64,000 nucleotides of DNA from Paenibacillus sp. 32O-W (GTDB lineage Bacteria; Bacillota; Bacilli; Paenibacillales; NBRC-103111). Below the pieces are notes generated by a model. That model did not search any database and was not told where the DNA came from. It was given only the letters and a program-made list of their open reading frames with translations. Positions 17,442 through 26,596 of this stretch are shown one piece after another. A program made the position numbers and the translations under genes. The first letter of the stretch is position 1. Every line of letters begins with the position of its first letter. The stretch lies in contig NZ_VEGP01000017.1 in NCBI RefSeq assembly GCF_007679495.1, positions 1 to 64,000 of the forward strand, written 5' to 3'.

Positions 17442-18493
17442 ATGGGATACATATGCTTTCCGCACGATTTTCCAGTGGCCCGCCATTGTGCGGTAAGTGC
17501 TGCCTTCGAATTGAACCTTCCTGTAAGCCTCGGGTTTGCAGGGAGGTTTTTTTCCGATACGCAGCATTGCGGCCATGTGTTCAGCGAGATGCAGCCGTAT
17601 GATCCTGCGACGGCGGAGCAAGAAGCCATTGCTCTCGTTGAAATGATCCGCCAGTACTGGATGGATCGGGCCGCAGCGCTCGAAGCAGAATCACAAAATA
17701 CAGCATCGGAAGAAGAAGCATCCGAAGACGATTCATCCGGCATCTTCAACGGATTCGTTCTGCTCAATTCGCCGGAATGCGATCTGGAACAAATCAAAGC
17801 AAATCTGCTGCAGGATTGGAACATCACTTGTCCGCCTCCGGAGGAAGAGGGGCAAGATGCCGCTAAAGAAAAAGGCGGAACCCTTGTTTTTGATGTAGAC
17901 GGCTTCATGTTGGCGGTCAGCTTTGTCGATGCCCCCGTACCGGATGGCGAAGCCGAATATTTTGCCCAGGCCAACTATTTGTGGAAGGATGCCGTCGAAG
18001 TTACCAAAACACATGTCGCCCAGATCATATTGGCCGTCTTTACCCGGTCCGGTTCCCCGCTCGACAGCGCCAAACTGTACACGAAGCTTGCGGCCAGTTG
18101 TTTGAAACTTCCGAACGCCGTCGGAATTTACACTTCCGGTACCGTCTTTCAGCCCGAGCTTTATCTGGAATTCGCGAACCTTATGAAATCCGATGATATG
18201 CTGCCCTTGTTGAATCTCGTACATTTCGGCCTTATCAGAACGGAAAACGGTATGGGCGCATATACTTACGGACTTCGAGCCTTCGGCAAAGATGAGATCG
18301 AAATCCTGGACTCTCTCAAGCGAGTCCGAGTGAGCTGCGCGATTTTCTGATTGAGATTTCCGGATATATCCTGGAACAGGACGTTACGTTAAGGGACGGG
18401 GAAACCATTGGTTTCTCGGCTGAACAGAGGCTGCCGATTACCCGTTCCGCAGGCGTGTATGTCAACGGAGACAGTCTGAAAATACAATTTTAG
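17442..18493 (+). pseudogene. DUF4261 domain protein, frameshifted near the C-terminus
   Basis: The first frame encodes 302 residues and stops at 18350. The last ~58 residues of the domain continue in another frame to a stop at 18493 ('SELRDFLIEISGYILEQD' ... 'TIGFSAEQRLPITRSAG'). Removing one CT from the CTCTCTC run at 18311-18317 joins the two into one full protein, so a dinucleotide slip or an assembly error explains the break. The central part ('YFAQANYLWKDAVEVTKTHV', 'LYTKLAASCLKLPNAVGIYT') matches DUF4261, a family of unknown function. A GGAAAGG ribosome site precedes the ATG, which lies 18 bases after the propeller gene, so the two may be co-transcribed. Confidence 0.75.
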
Positions 18494-18893
18494 TTCTAGC
18501 AACCCTATCCAGGCAGATTCAATGCTAAAGGACCTCAAATTCCGCAGTCTTGCGGGGGATGCGGTCCTTTCTGATTTTGGTTTTTAATTTCTCTTACTTT
18601 GTATTCTTGAATTAAATTACAGATTTGAATCAATAAATTTAAATTTTCGAGTAGTTACAGGATAATCTATATTTTTGAAGTAATCCCTATACTCTTCTAC
18701 AACTGGGAAGGGGGCAGGTCGGCCATCTTTTTCGTCGCGCGCTGGCCAACCTGGCAATCAGATCTGAACCGCAGCTGGAGGCAAGCCGTACCGGAAGAAC
18801 CTACTGCTGCCAAATTTCCAACTTCCGTCGGCGGAAGTAAACGGCGAGCGTAACCCTCATTTAACAGGCTATTTTTAGCTTACGTATTTTGCG
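18494..18893. other. Intergenic region at the edge of an AT-rich segment
   Basis: I see no gene. A short T-rich stretch follows the DUF4261 stop; GGTCCTTT near 18563 could form a hairpin with AAAGGACC near 18528 and act as a terminator. A small GC-richer patch at about 18710-18855 interrupts AT-rich DNA and may be a remnant of something else. Confidence 0.4.
18527..18573 (+). terminator. Probable terminator after DUF4261 gene
   Basis: An AAAGGACCTCAAATTCCGCA arm can pair with TGCGGTCCTTT; between them is CTTGCGGGGGA. The right arm is followed by CTGATTTTGGTTTTT. The stem contains mismatches, so this is a moderate prediction. Confidence 0.45.
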
Positions 18894-19130
18894 TTATCGA
18901 GAACCTGACCTATAGTATTCAATTTCCGCCCAGACTAAGTACAAGATCCCCAAAATTAAACAACCTATTCCAATATTAATGCCCTTATCACCAATGAATT
19001 CATAAATCATCCTATTCGATAAATCGTAACTTTGATTACCTGAAATAGCGATAGCCCAAGCTAGTAAATTTGAACTGATGAAAATACAAGAAATGATTAA
19101 AAGTACAATACCTGTTTTTCGCTTGTCCAT
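18894..19130 (-). CDS. Small two-helix membrane protein, unknown function
   Basis: The 78-residue protein begins with 'MDKRKTG', then a hydrophobic helix (about residues 8-30), a short polar loop, and a second helix (about 51-68) before a basic tail. A GGTGG-containing ribosome site lies 4-8 bases before the ATG. Codon use is AT-rich like the surrounding segment. I do not recognise a named family. Confidence 0.65.
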   Translation of the reverse strand: MDKRKTGIVLLIISCIFISSNLLAWAIAISGNQSYDLSNRMIYEFIGDKGINIGIGCLILGILYLVWAEIEYYRSGSR

Positions 19131-19265
19131 GATCCACCATCCTCAGTTAAAGTAATCTCCTTAATTATAAGTGTTTTATTAAGCCGAGTCGCGTATAATC
19201 AATATTTTTGAAAACATTTAAAAATCAAACAAGACATGCATAGCATGTCCCTGTTTGATTGGAAA

Positions 19266-20030
19266 TTACATACTGTATAGATATTGTTGAATGATATAAC
19301 CTATTGGTTTCCAAGCACTACCGGTACCTTTTTTTCTTGTGTCTGGAACCTCTAGGCCGCCATACATTGCACATTGCCATTCCTCAAAATTTTTCACTAA
19401 GTAGTTCGTGAATATTTTGACGTTTAACTTTTTACCGCTTGGAACGGGATCTGTAGGAAAGTCTCTTGATATTTCATGACCTTTAGCAACTTCGAAGCCG
19501 ACTTTTGCTGAAATATCGCTGGTAGAAAAACCAAATTCAGTACTATACCCTGCATTTATAGTATCCTTTAAATTGTAAGTTATTCCGTTAGGTAACGGCC
19601 CATTCAACCAGTCACTATAGAGTGGTTGGTCTGCATAATATCGTTCTCCAACAGTAGTTACATCCCCAAACCAATATTTGATCCAGAGTGACATTGGTGT
19701 ATTTTCGGGGGAACCTAGAGAATTGTTCAGTGTATTATTTTGCTCAATCGCTGGATCCGTATAATATACTGTAGTTTTTACTGATTCCAATTTGTATCCT
19801 TCTGGAACCTCAATATTATCTTTTTCAATAAATTTTTTTAGACTTTCTTCATCGTTAAGAATATACTCCTTTTTGACCGAGTCTTGATATTGCAAAGACC
19901 CAAAAAGGTTATTGTGTTCAAATGGTACATGGTTACCTGGAGCCTTTTCTTCTGCCGATACAGAACTCATCGAGAAGCTCAGAACAAGAAGTAAACTCAT
20001 AAAAATAGATAAGATACGACCTGATTTCAT
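19266..20030 (-). CDS. Secreted protein of unknown function
   Basis: A 254-residue protein with a clear Sec signal peptide ('SGRILSIFMSLLLVLSFS', cleavage after 'SVSA'). The mature part begins acidic and continues with 'SLKKFIEKDNIEVPEGYKLE', a segment like those in other Bacillales secreted proteins. A polar, beta-rich middle section follows ('ITYNLKDTINAGYSTEFGFS' then 'ISAKVGFEVAKG'). Alternating serine, threonine and glycine there resembles the amphipathic strands of pore-forming toxins of the aerolysin type, but this is only a compositional hint. A GGAGGTG ribosome site precedes the ATG. It lies in the AT-rich accessory segment with no functional partner nearby. Confidence 0.75.
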   Translation of the reverse strand: MKSGRILSIFMSLLLVLSFSMSSVSAEEKAPGNHVPFEHNNLFGSLQYQDSVKKEYILNDEESLKKFIEKDNIEVPEGYKLESVKTTVYYTDPAIEQNNTLNNSLGSPENTPMSLWIKYWFGDVTTVGERYYADQPLYSDWLNGPLPNGITYNLKDTINAGYSTEFGFSTSDISAKVGFEVAKGHEISRDFPTDPVPSGKKLNVKIFTNYLVKNFEEWQCAMYGGLEVPDTRKKGTGSAWKPIGYIIQQYLYSM

Positions 20031-20295
20031 GACGACACCTCCATAATATGATTTTTTACTACCGAGTAAATACTTTTACTAGAAACAGTCAGTATTACGA
20101 TTTCAACCCTCCTTCTGAAATTTTAATATATGATAGCTGGCCAGCTTATCAACAGGTTTACATTGCGCTATTGCATTAAATTAGAAACAGTCGAGTTCTT
20201 GCACTAGGTGAATTATTTACTTCAATTTAATGACGCTTAGACCTAGTGGAAAATCACGGTAAATTTGAAAAAAATATATAAAATTTTTTGATTCG

Positions 20296-20338
20296 CACAA
20301 AACACTTTAAGAATGTCCCTTCTGTAAAGTGTTTTGTG
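20296..20338. repeat. 14-bp perfect inverted repeat
   Basis: CACAAAACACTTTA and its complement TAAAGTGTTTTGTG flank a 15-base loop. A further half copy (GAACACTTTACGG) occurs about 55 bases later near 20386. It may be a terminator, an operator, or the end of a lost mobile element. Confidence 0.5.
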
Positions 20339-20387
20339 GCAGAATGGTTTAATCAACATTGCTAAGGAGGGGCAAAAGTGAGACAGA

Positions 20388-20725
20388 ACACTTTACGGAA
20401 TAATGAGGCCAGACAAACTTCTATTTTCCAGAGCAGAAAAAGACAGCTTGGCGTATTGGATTGAACAATACGTGAAGCTTGCCATTCTTTTGGGAATACC
20501 CCATCGTTTTTCGTACATAAAGCTGTTAATCATATCAGTAAGGATTGAGCGACGTTTCGATCTATCAATTTAATTTCTTATGCTAAAGGATTCAAAGCCT
20601 TAGAAGAAGAGCATTTTCAAAGTTACATGAATTATTTTGGTATCGAAGCAATGAAGCATAAGGCCGAAGATCTTTTTACTTTGATTAAGGAAGTCAAGGG
20701 TAATGGCCTTATTCAACCTAGTTAA
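20388..20725 (+). pseudogene. Decayed coding remnant, unknown family
   Basis: Protein-like stretches appear in different frames. One begins MRPDKLLFSRAEKDSL at 20403. Another runs from 20549 to the stop at 20725 and includes 'SYAKGFKALEEEHFQSYM' and 'HKAEDLFTLIKEVKG'. A good ribosome site (GGAGGGG) at about 20368 precedes a GTG that leads into stops. The residues look like real protein but are broken by stops and frame changes. I do not recognise the family. Confidence 0.35.
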
Positions 20726-20960
20726 GTGATTTCTTTGTCGAATATTCTATTCCACAAATTATAAAAGGCGTTTTGGCCCGCAATATCGCCGGAAAGATCG
20801 AAATGCTAATTAAACTCACAGATAAGATAGGAACCAATAAGGAGATCGTGGCTTTTATCATAAACTTATTTAATATAAAGATTACGAACCCCAATAACCC
20901 AAATATAAAATATAAAAATATCACTCTCCAGTACTTCAATTCAGCGAAATCTTTGGCCAT
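20718..20960 (-). CDS. Possible small membrane protein, doubtful
   Basis: An 80-residue open frame with two hydrophobic helices ('VIFLYFIFGLLGFVIFIL' and 'ISLLVPILSVSLISISIF'). The composition is plausible for a membrane protein and like the small one at 18.9 kb. No clear ribosome site precedes the ATG, and the end overlaps a plus-strand remnant. It may be a fragment. Confidence 0.35.
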   Translation of the reverse strand: MAKDFAELKYWRVIFLYFIFGLLGFVIFILNKFMIKATISLLVPILSVSLISISIFPAILRAKTPFIICGIEYSTKKSLN

Positions 20961-21007
20961 CTACTTGGAACAATTACACCGGGTCCAGTTACTACTCGTT
21001 AACCTAG

Positions 21008-21255
21008 GATAAATACTCAATAGGTCGAAGAAACGCCCATAAAGTTATTGGACAAGAGTTTGATAAAGTTACTGCTGTCATAAACCAACATTTTTTCTAC
21101 GATGATACTGGTAAGTTGAGATCTAGGCGAGAGAAAGGTTCGTCTGATTACCGCTTAGACAAAATGCTGTACCAAATTTTGACGCGAGCCCGACAGGATA
21201 TTATCGTTATAATAAGGATATGTTTGATACCTGTTTGAAGATATTGAGCAAATGA
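21008..21255 (+). pseudogene. Frameshifted coding remnant, unknown family
   Basis: One frame reads 'HKVIGQEFDKVTAVINQHFF' then 'YDDTGKLRSRREKGSSDYRL'. Around 21180 the sense moves to another frame, 'FDASPTGYYRYNKDMFDTC', ending at the stop at 21255. The residues look genuine, but there is no start codon or ribosome site, so this is the truncated and frameshifted end of a gene I cannot name. Confidence 0.4.
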
Positions 21256-21655
21256 TAACAGTCAACGTTTGCGAGGAAAGAAATAGGAAATCCTTGACGA
21301 TACTTTCGCTTAAGATGTAATCAATTTATTTGGGGGAATCTGCAGCAAATACAGACACTTCATATCTTCCCGGAACAGAAACCATTTTGCAAAATAACCT
21401 GGATGTCCAAAAGGACTTTCAGGTTTATTTTTCCACATCAAGGTATTTAGTTCTTCGCAGTGTTAATGTAATGCATCTATTGGCATAAAAAACTTCCGCT
21501 GATACCGGTTATTCATCTCCAGTTCCGGGGCTCCCCGCAAAGTACTGTATAAACCTTTATCGAAGCAAAGCAGGAAGAGCGACCGCGCCTAGAGGAAGGT
21601 TTGAGCACTAGCCCCGATAAGGTACAGGCCAAAATACGTTCCGAAGGTAAAAATT

Positions 21656-21727
21656 CCTGCGATAATACATCAATTTTGATTCGATTATGAACATTCTAGA
21701 GAAAAGCCTGCGATAATACATCAATTT
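21656..21727. repeat. 51-bp spaced direct repeat
   Basis: CCTGCGATAATACATCAATTT occurs at 21656 and again at 21707, 51 bases apart, just before the larger tandem array. Confidence 0.7.
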
Positions 21728-21776
21728 CGCTCTCAACTCACCTGATCACCCCTGGAACGAGAAAAAAGATGTTTTT

Positions 21777-22164
21777 TTTCAGGCTTTTCGGCGGCTGTGC
21801 AGCTAAACGGCCAAAAGGATGCAGATTTGCAGGCTTTTCAGAGGCCGTGTAGCAAAATTGTGGCGGCCGTGGCAGTGAAATGGGTAAAGCGCTGCAGGAA
21901 TTTCAGGCTTTTCGGCGGCTGTGCAGCTAAACGGCCAAAAGGATGCAGATTTGCAGGCTTTTCAGAGGCCGTGTAGCAAAATTGTGGCGGCCGTGGCAGT
22001 GAAATGGGTAAAGCGCTGCAGGAATTTCAGGCTTTTCGGCGGCTGTGCAGCTAAACGGCCAAAAGGATGCAGATTCGCAGGCTTTTCAGCGGCCGTGTAG
22101 TGAAATTGTGGTGGCCGAGGCAGTGAAATATGCAAATCCTGCAGATTTGCAGGCTTTTCAGCCC
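21777..22164. repeat. 124-bp tandem repeat, three copies
   Basis: Copies start at 21781, 21905 and 22029, a period of exactly 124 bases. The first two are nearly identical and the third has diverged in its second half. Each unit holds two related half-units, both starting near CAGGCTTTTC. The array ends about 120 bases before the sensor kinase start, where it would be part of the promoter or leader of that operon. Confidence 0.9.
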
Positions 22165-22285
22165 CCGACAAGCAGCGCTTACGGATGATCCCGCTTCACG
22201 ATTTTCCCTTGCCCGAAGAGGATATGACGGATAAAATGTGGAACAGCAAGGATTGGACTTTACACAGGGGAAAGAAGGGACTCTC

Positions 22286-23938
22286 ATGAACTGGTTTCGC
22301 CCGCTATCCATCAAGAAGAAGTTAACTTTGTTTTTTCTCGTTTTTTTCTGTATCCCCTTTCTTATTATCGGAGTGATATGGTATAACAAAACGACCCAGA
22401 CGATCGAGAACAGCGCGGTCTATTACAATGCGCAGTGGATCAGGCAGTTGAATAAGCGCCTGGACGAATATTTTGCCAGAATCAAGCTGGATACTCAGAC
22501 GCTTCCGGGCGATCCCAGGATACAGCAGTTTGTCAAATACGATCCTAGCGACGCTTATAGCTTGTATTTGCTGAAGTCGGAAATCAGCCAGGAGATCTAC
22601 CCGAAGATCGCCTACGGCAATAACGAATTCGCCGGATTCTATATGTATTCGGTTAAAGGCGCGGTGCTTGGCGATCAGATCGCGAACCGGTTGGGCGTCG
22701 ACATTCGGGATTCGGTCGAACCGGATGAAAGCTTCAAGGTCATAGGCATTCAGAAAGTAGGAGGAGTTCCCGTCGTCATGGTACAGCGGAGCATCTTCGA
22801 CAATATTACCTTCGGCTTCGCCGGAGCGATGATCTATGCTTTCTCGCTGGACCGGCTGCTGGATATGGATGACGGCCGAAAACCCGGGGAGGATGACCAT
22901 ATCGCTATTATCGATACAGCCAATCATCAGTTTCTGTATCATTCCGATTTTGCCAAATGGGGGGAAGAGGTCCCCGGTGTCTGGAGGGAGCAGATGCGGG
23001 AAACGAGCGGATATTTTATCGACCGCACTGCGGAGGAGCATAAAATTATCGTGTATGAAACCTCCAAAGCTACCGGAATGACGCTTCTGTCCGAGGTTCC
23101 TATGAACCAGCTGGTAGGTACGCTTCCCAATTTACGAATGATTACAGCGATTGTCGGGCTGATTATTCTCGCTCTCGCCTTCATTACCTTCAATAAAATT
23201 TTGTTGGAGGTCAAAAGATTGGTCGAGGTCATTCATCTCTCCCGCATCGAGCACAAAGACATGGAGCTTAAGCAGAGAGAAGCCCGTCTTCAAGCGCTGC
23301 AGTCTCAGATTAACCCGCATTTTCTATACAACAGTCTGGAAATTATCAATTCCTATGCGATCGAGGCCAAGGTCAGACCGATCAGCCAAATGACGGTCAT
23401 GCTGGCCGGGATGTTTCGTTACAGTGCGAGTGATCCCCGGCATCCGGTACCGCTTCGCGAGGAAATTCACCATATTCGCAACTACTTAAGAATACAGCAG
23501 GAGCGCTATGAGCAATTACGGTTCGACATCGCCGTAGAGGAGAAGGATCTGGATCAAGTTCAACTGTTCAGGATGATCCTGCAGCCTATCATTGAGAATG
23601 TGATTATCCATGCTTACGAAAATCACGGACTTCATCCTGGCGAAGTACTCATCGCAGGACAAGCGGAAGATAGCTGCTTCAAGCTGCAGGTGATCGATAA
23701 GGGGAGGGGAATGGATCCGGGCACTATGGCGAAATTTAATAAGGCCTTTGCGTCTGAAGATGTGGAGTCGGCCGGGAAGACCATCCGGCAAATCGGCCTC
23801 TGGAATGTTCATAGCCGGCTGCGGTTGGCCTTCGGGCCCCCTTACGGGCTGCATATTCTGCATTCCGGTGAAGAGGGAACCTGTTTCGAAGTCCGGCTTC
23901 CCTATCGTCCGGCGGACGAAATAAATACATGGTCATAG
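22286..23938 (+). CDS. YesM-like sensor histidine kinase
   Basis: A 550-residue membrane kinase. A first helix near residues 14-34 and a second near 285-315 bracket an extracellular sensor region of the Cache type. A linker leads to the phosphoacceptor motif 'QSQINPHFLYNSLE' (His about residue 345) and a HATPase domain with N-box 'PIIENVIIHAYENHG' and G-box 'DKGRGMD'. The ATG has an AAGAAGGGA ribosome site; a longer frame exists upstream without one. It is the first gene of a five-gene set with a binding protein, two permeases and a YesN-like regulator. The expected role is sensing an extracellular sugar or oligosaccharide and switching on the importer. Confidence 0.92.
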   Translation: MNWFRPLSIKKKLTLFFLVFFCIPFLIIGVIWYNKTTQTIENSAVYYNAQWIRQLNKRLDEYFARIKLDTQTLPGDPRIQQFVKYDPSDAYSLYLLKSEISQEIYPKIAYGNNEFAGFYMYSVKGAVLGDQIANRLGVDIRDSVEPDESFKVIGIQKVGGVPVVMVQRSIFDNITFGFAGAMIYAFSLDRLLDMDDGRKPGEDDHIAIIDTANHQFLYHSDFAKWGEEVPGVWREQMRETSGYFIDRTAEEHKIIVYETSKATGMTLLSEVPMNQLVGTLPNLRMITAIVGLIILALAFITFNKILLEVKRLVEVIHLSRIEHKDMELKQREARLQALQSQINPHFLYNSLEIINSYAIEAKVRPISQMTVMLAGMFRYSASDPRHPVPLREEIHHIRNYLRIQQERYEQLRFDIAVEEKDLDQVQLFRMILQPIIENVIIHAYENHGLHPGEVLIAGQAEDSCFKLQVIDKGRGMDPGTMAKFNKAFASEDVESAGKTIRQIGLWNVHSRLRLAFGPPYGLHILHSGEEGTCFEVRLPYRPADEINTWS

Positions 23939-24042
23939 CCGCCAGCAAGGAATTGACCATAATTTCCTTAGTTAGACCATATAGGCCGAGCACGGCCATT
24001 GATATAATCGATTGCAAACATAGAAAGGGAGGTAGACCGAAC

Positions 24043-25626
24043 ATGAAAGGACGGTCAAAAGCAATAGGTTCCGTATGTCTTCTTGCTGCAGCGCTTACAT
24101 TGCCAGCTTGCGGAAGCGGTGCCAAAGAAACGAAGGGGGCAGGCCCGGAACAGGAGGCGAAGCCGGTCAAGCTTCACATTCTGACGACGGACGGCGGAGG
24201 AATGTTTGCCGCACAGGCTCCGGCGAGTGAGAAAGAGAAATATATCAAGGAACTCAGCCGGCTGTCAGGCTATGATCTCGAGTATGAATTGATGACCTGG
24301 GGAGGCGGTGCGGACTATAATCAGCAGTTGGCTCTCCGCTTTGCGTCCAGAGATTTGGGCGATCTGGTGATGACCAGCGGAATCAGCTCGAACGTACATG
24401 CCGGCGCTGTCGATCAGGGGGTCTTCCTGGAGCTGGACGAGCTGTTGGATAAATACGGGCCCAATATTAAGAAAAATATTCCCGAAGAGGCCTGGAAAAG
24501 TCCGCGCGTACTGAAGGACGGGAAGACATATGGCATCCCGATTCTGGCAGCGGCTCCTGCCACCCGGATCATGTTCATCCGCCAGGATTGGCTCGATAAG
24601 CTGAATATGGATGTGCCGACGACCCTGGACGAATTTCTGCAATTTGCCGAAGGCGTGAAGCAGAATGATATGAACGGCGACGGAGATCCGAATAATGAAT
24701 ATGCCCTAGCCATTACGGACAACATCGGCTGGAGCGACGTGTTTACCGGGTCCTTCGGCGTGCGGCCGGGCGCGTGGCAGATGCGCGACGGGCAGATGGA
24801 GCCGGATATCATTCAACCGGAAATGAAGGAAGCAATCGCTTTTTATAAGAAGCTGTATGACAACGGTTACATTCATAAAGATTTCGTCACCAAGAAGCAA
24901 GCCGACCGCATCACTGAAATTTTCAAGGGCTATGTTGGTTCCTATGGGGCCGCCGTCAATCAATATGGCACTTTCACCGATATCACCAAGTACATTAACC
25001 AGCCGGATGCGAAGACGACCATGATCGTTCCGCCGAAAGGACCGCGCGGAGAATCCTATTTCCAACCGCAATCGGAAGGAATTGATTTCGTATGGGTTAT
25101 TCCGTCCACAACGAAGAACCCAGAAGAGGTGATCAAATTTCTGGACTGGGCATGGGGAACTCCGGAAGCAGAGAAATTTTTCGCTTTCGGGATAGAGGGC
25201 CACAATTACACGGAGAAGGACGGCAAAATCGAGTATGACGCCGAAGCCGCGGTCAACGTAGATAACCAGGCCAGCGGATTCCACCGCAAAACCATCAATG
25301 TACGGGGCTCCAGCCGCTCTGCCGTAATCAAGTACCAGCCGGAAGAGGAGCATATCATGAAGGGTTATGAGGATGCGGAGAAATCCGTATATAAGCACGA
25401 TTCGCTGGGAATGCCGCCATTGGAATCTCTGGTGGGACATCCGGAGCTTGCCGTGGATCTGTCGGCCGGAAGCATTTTCTATGATACTTTCGTGAAGCTG
25501 GTCGTGGGCAAGGAAGACCTGGATGAAGGCTTCGACAAGTTCGTCAAGGAATGGAAGAGCCGCGGCGGGGACCAAATGATCAAGGAAGCGACCGAATGGT
25601 ATACATCTTTCAGACAGGGACAATAA
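24043..25626 (+). CDS. Carbohydrate ABC importer substrate-binding lipoprotein
   Basis: A family-1 extracellular solute-binding protein, 527 residues, with lipobox 'LPAC' (Cys23). Family features are the 'YDLEYELMTWGGGADYNQQL' lobe start, 'YGIPILAAAPATRIMFIRQD', and 'DMNGDGDPNNEYAL', an Asp-rich loop seen in LplA/YtcQ-type proteins of Paenibacillus. The ATG follows an AAAGGGAGG ribosome site, about 100 bases after the kinase gene. It delivers its ligand to the two permeases encoded next. The ATPase is absent here, as usual for this type, and is probably a shared MsmX-like protein encoded elsewhere. Confidence 0.92.
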   Translation: MKGRSKAIGSVCLLAAALTLPACGSGAKETKGAGPEQEAKPVKLHILTTDGGGMFAAQAPASEKEKYIKELSRLSGYDLEYELMTWGGGADYNQQLALRFASRDLGDLVMTSGISSNVHAGAVDQGVFLELDELLDKYGPNIKKNIPEEAWKSPRVLKDGKTYGIPILAAAPATRIMFIRQDWLDKLNMDVPTTLDEFLQFAEGVKQNDMNGDGDPNNEYALAITDNIGWSDVFTGSFGVRPGAWQMRDGQMEPDIIQPEMKEAIAFYKKLYDNGYIHKDFVTKKQADRITEIFKGYVGSYGAAVNQYGTFTDITKYINQPDAKTTMIVPPKGPRGESYFQPQSEGIDFVWVIPSTTKNPEEVIKFLDWAWGTPEAEKFFAFGIEGHNYTEKDGKIEYDAEAAVNVDNQASGFHRKTINVRGSSRSAVIKYQPEEEHIMKGYEDAEKSVYKHDSLGMPPLESLVGHPELAVDLSAGSIFYDTFVKLVVGKEDLDEGFDKFVKEWKSRGGDQMIKEATEWYTSFRQGQ

Positions 25627-25680
25627 GGTAATGGCGTCTGGAACACCACTTTCCATTTCATCACGAAAGGAGACGTACCA

Positions 25681-26580
25681 TTGCTTCGGAAAATCAAATG
25701 GACGGACCCTGTTGTCCTGTTTCTAATCGCGCTGCCCGGACTGCTTCATTTTCTTATCTTTAAGTACATTCCTCTGGCGGGGAACATTATAGCTTTTCAA
25801 GATTTCAATTTGTTCCAGGGCTTTCTGCACAGCAAATGGGTAGGCTTGAAGCATTTCATCTATATGTTCAACTACCCGGAATTCTTCATGGTCTTGAGAA
25901 ATACGCTGAGATTCGGATTGTATTCCATTCTGTTCGGGTTTCCGGCTCCGCTGCTTCTGGCGCTGCTGTTGAATGAAATTCGCATGGAATGGTTTAAACG
26001 GACCATGCAGACCTTGCTTTATCTGCCCCACTTTCTGTCCTGGGTTATTGTCGGCGGAATCTTCGTTGAAGTTCTGGCCAATGAGGGGATTGTCAACACG
26101 ATTCTTGGCCGGTTTGGCTTCGAGCCCGTATCCTTCCTGACTGAGCCCAAGTATTTCCTCGGCGTTGTCATTGGCGCAGGAATTTGGAAGGAAATCGGAT
26201 GGTCGATGATCATCTATCTGGCCGCCATGACCTCCATTAACCCTAACTTGTACGAAGCGGCTATGGTGGACGGGGCAGGGCGCTGGAGAAGAATGTGGAG
26301 CATTACGCTTCCTTCGCTAATGCCCACGATCATCATTCTGTTCCTGCTGCGCATCGGCCATCTGATGGACGCCAATGTGGAGCAAGTGCTATTCTTCCTG
26401 AACCCGCTCGTAAGGGAAGTAGGCGAGGTGTTCGATACTTATGTATACCGGGTCGGGTTGACGGGAGGCCTCTACAGCTATACAACGGCTATCGGTATCT
26501 TCAAAGCGGTGGTCAGCGTCGTTCTGGTCGTCTCGTTGAACAAGCTAAGCAAGAAGACGACCGGGGAAACTATCTACTAG
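25681..26580 (+). CDS. Carbohydrate ABC importer permease (LplB-like)
   Basis: A 299-residue permease with six predicted helices. The family start 'LIALPGLLHFLIFKYIPLAG' and 'AFQDFNLFQGFLHSKWVGLK' are typical of LplB/YtcP-partner permeases. The EAA loop is 'YEAAMVDGAGRWRRMWSITL'. It starts with TTG after an AAAGGAG ribosome site at the correct spacing; the first ATG would remove the N-terminus. It is followed 16 bases later by the partner permease. Confidence 0.92.
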   Translation: MLRKIKWTDPVVLFLIALPGLLHFLIFKYIPLAGNIIAFQDFNLFQGFLHSKWVGLKHFIYMFNYPEFFMVLRNTLRFGLYSILFGFPAPLLLALLLNEIRMEWFKRTMQTLLYLPHFLSWVIVGGIFVEVLANEGIVNTILGRFGFEPVSFLTEPKYFLGVVIGAGIWKEIGWSMIIYLAAMTSINPNLYEAAMVDGAGRWRRMWSITLPSLMPTIIILFLLRIGHLMDANVEQVLFFLNPLVREVGEVFDTYVYRVGLTGGLYSYTTAIGIFKAVVSVVLVVSLNKLSKKTTGETIY

Positions 26581-26596
26581 AAATGGAGGGACTAAT

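Larger units (their letters stand above)
20031..22285. other. Gene-poor AT-rich region with remnants and tandem repeats
   Basis: This 2.2-kb stretch holds a 14-bp inverted repeat (20296-20338), two or three decayed coding remnants (20388-21255), one doubtful small membrane protein (20718-20960), short direct repeats (21656-21730) and a 124-bp tandem array (21777-22164). AT content falls back toward normal from about 21.75 kb. It reads as a site of past insertion and decay. Confidence 0.55.

Noticed and set aside
21962-22389. Minus-strand frames upstream of the sensor kinase
   Set aside because: Produced by the 124-bp repeats; repetitive residues only.
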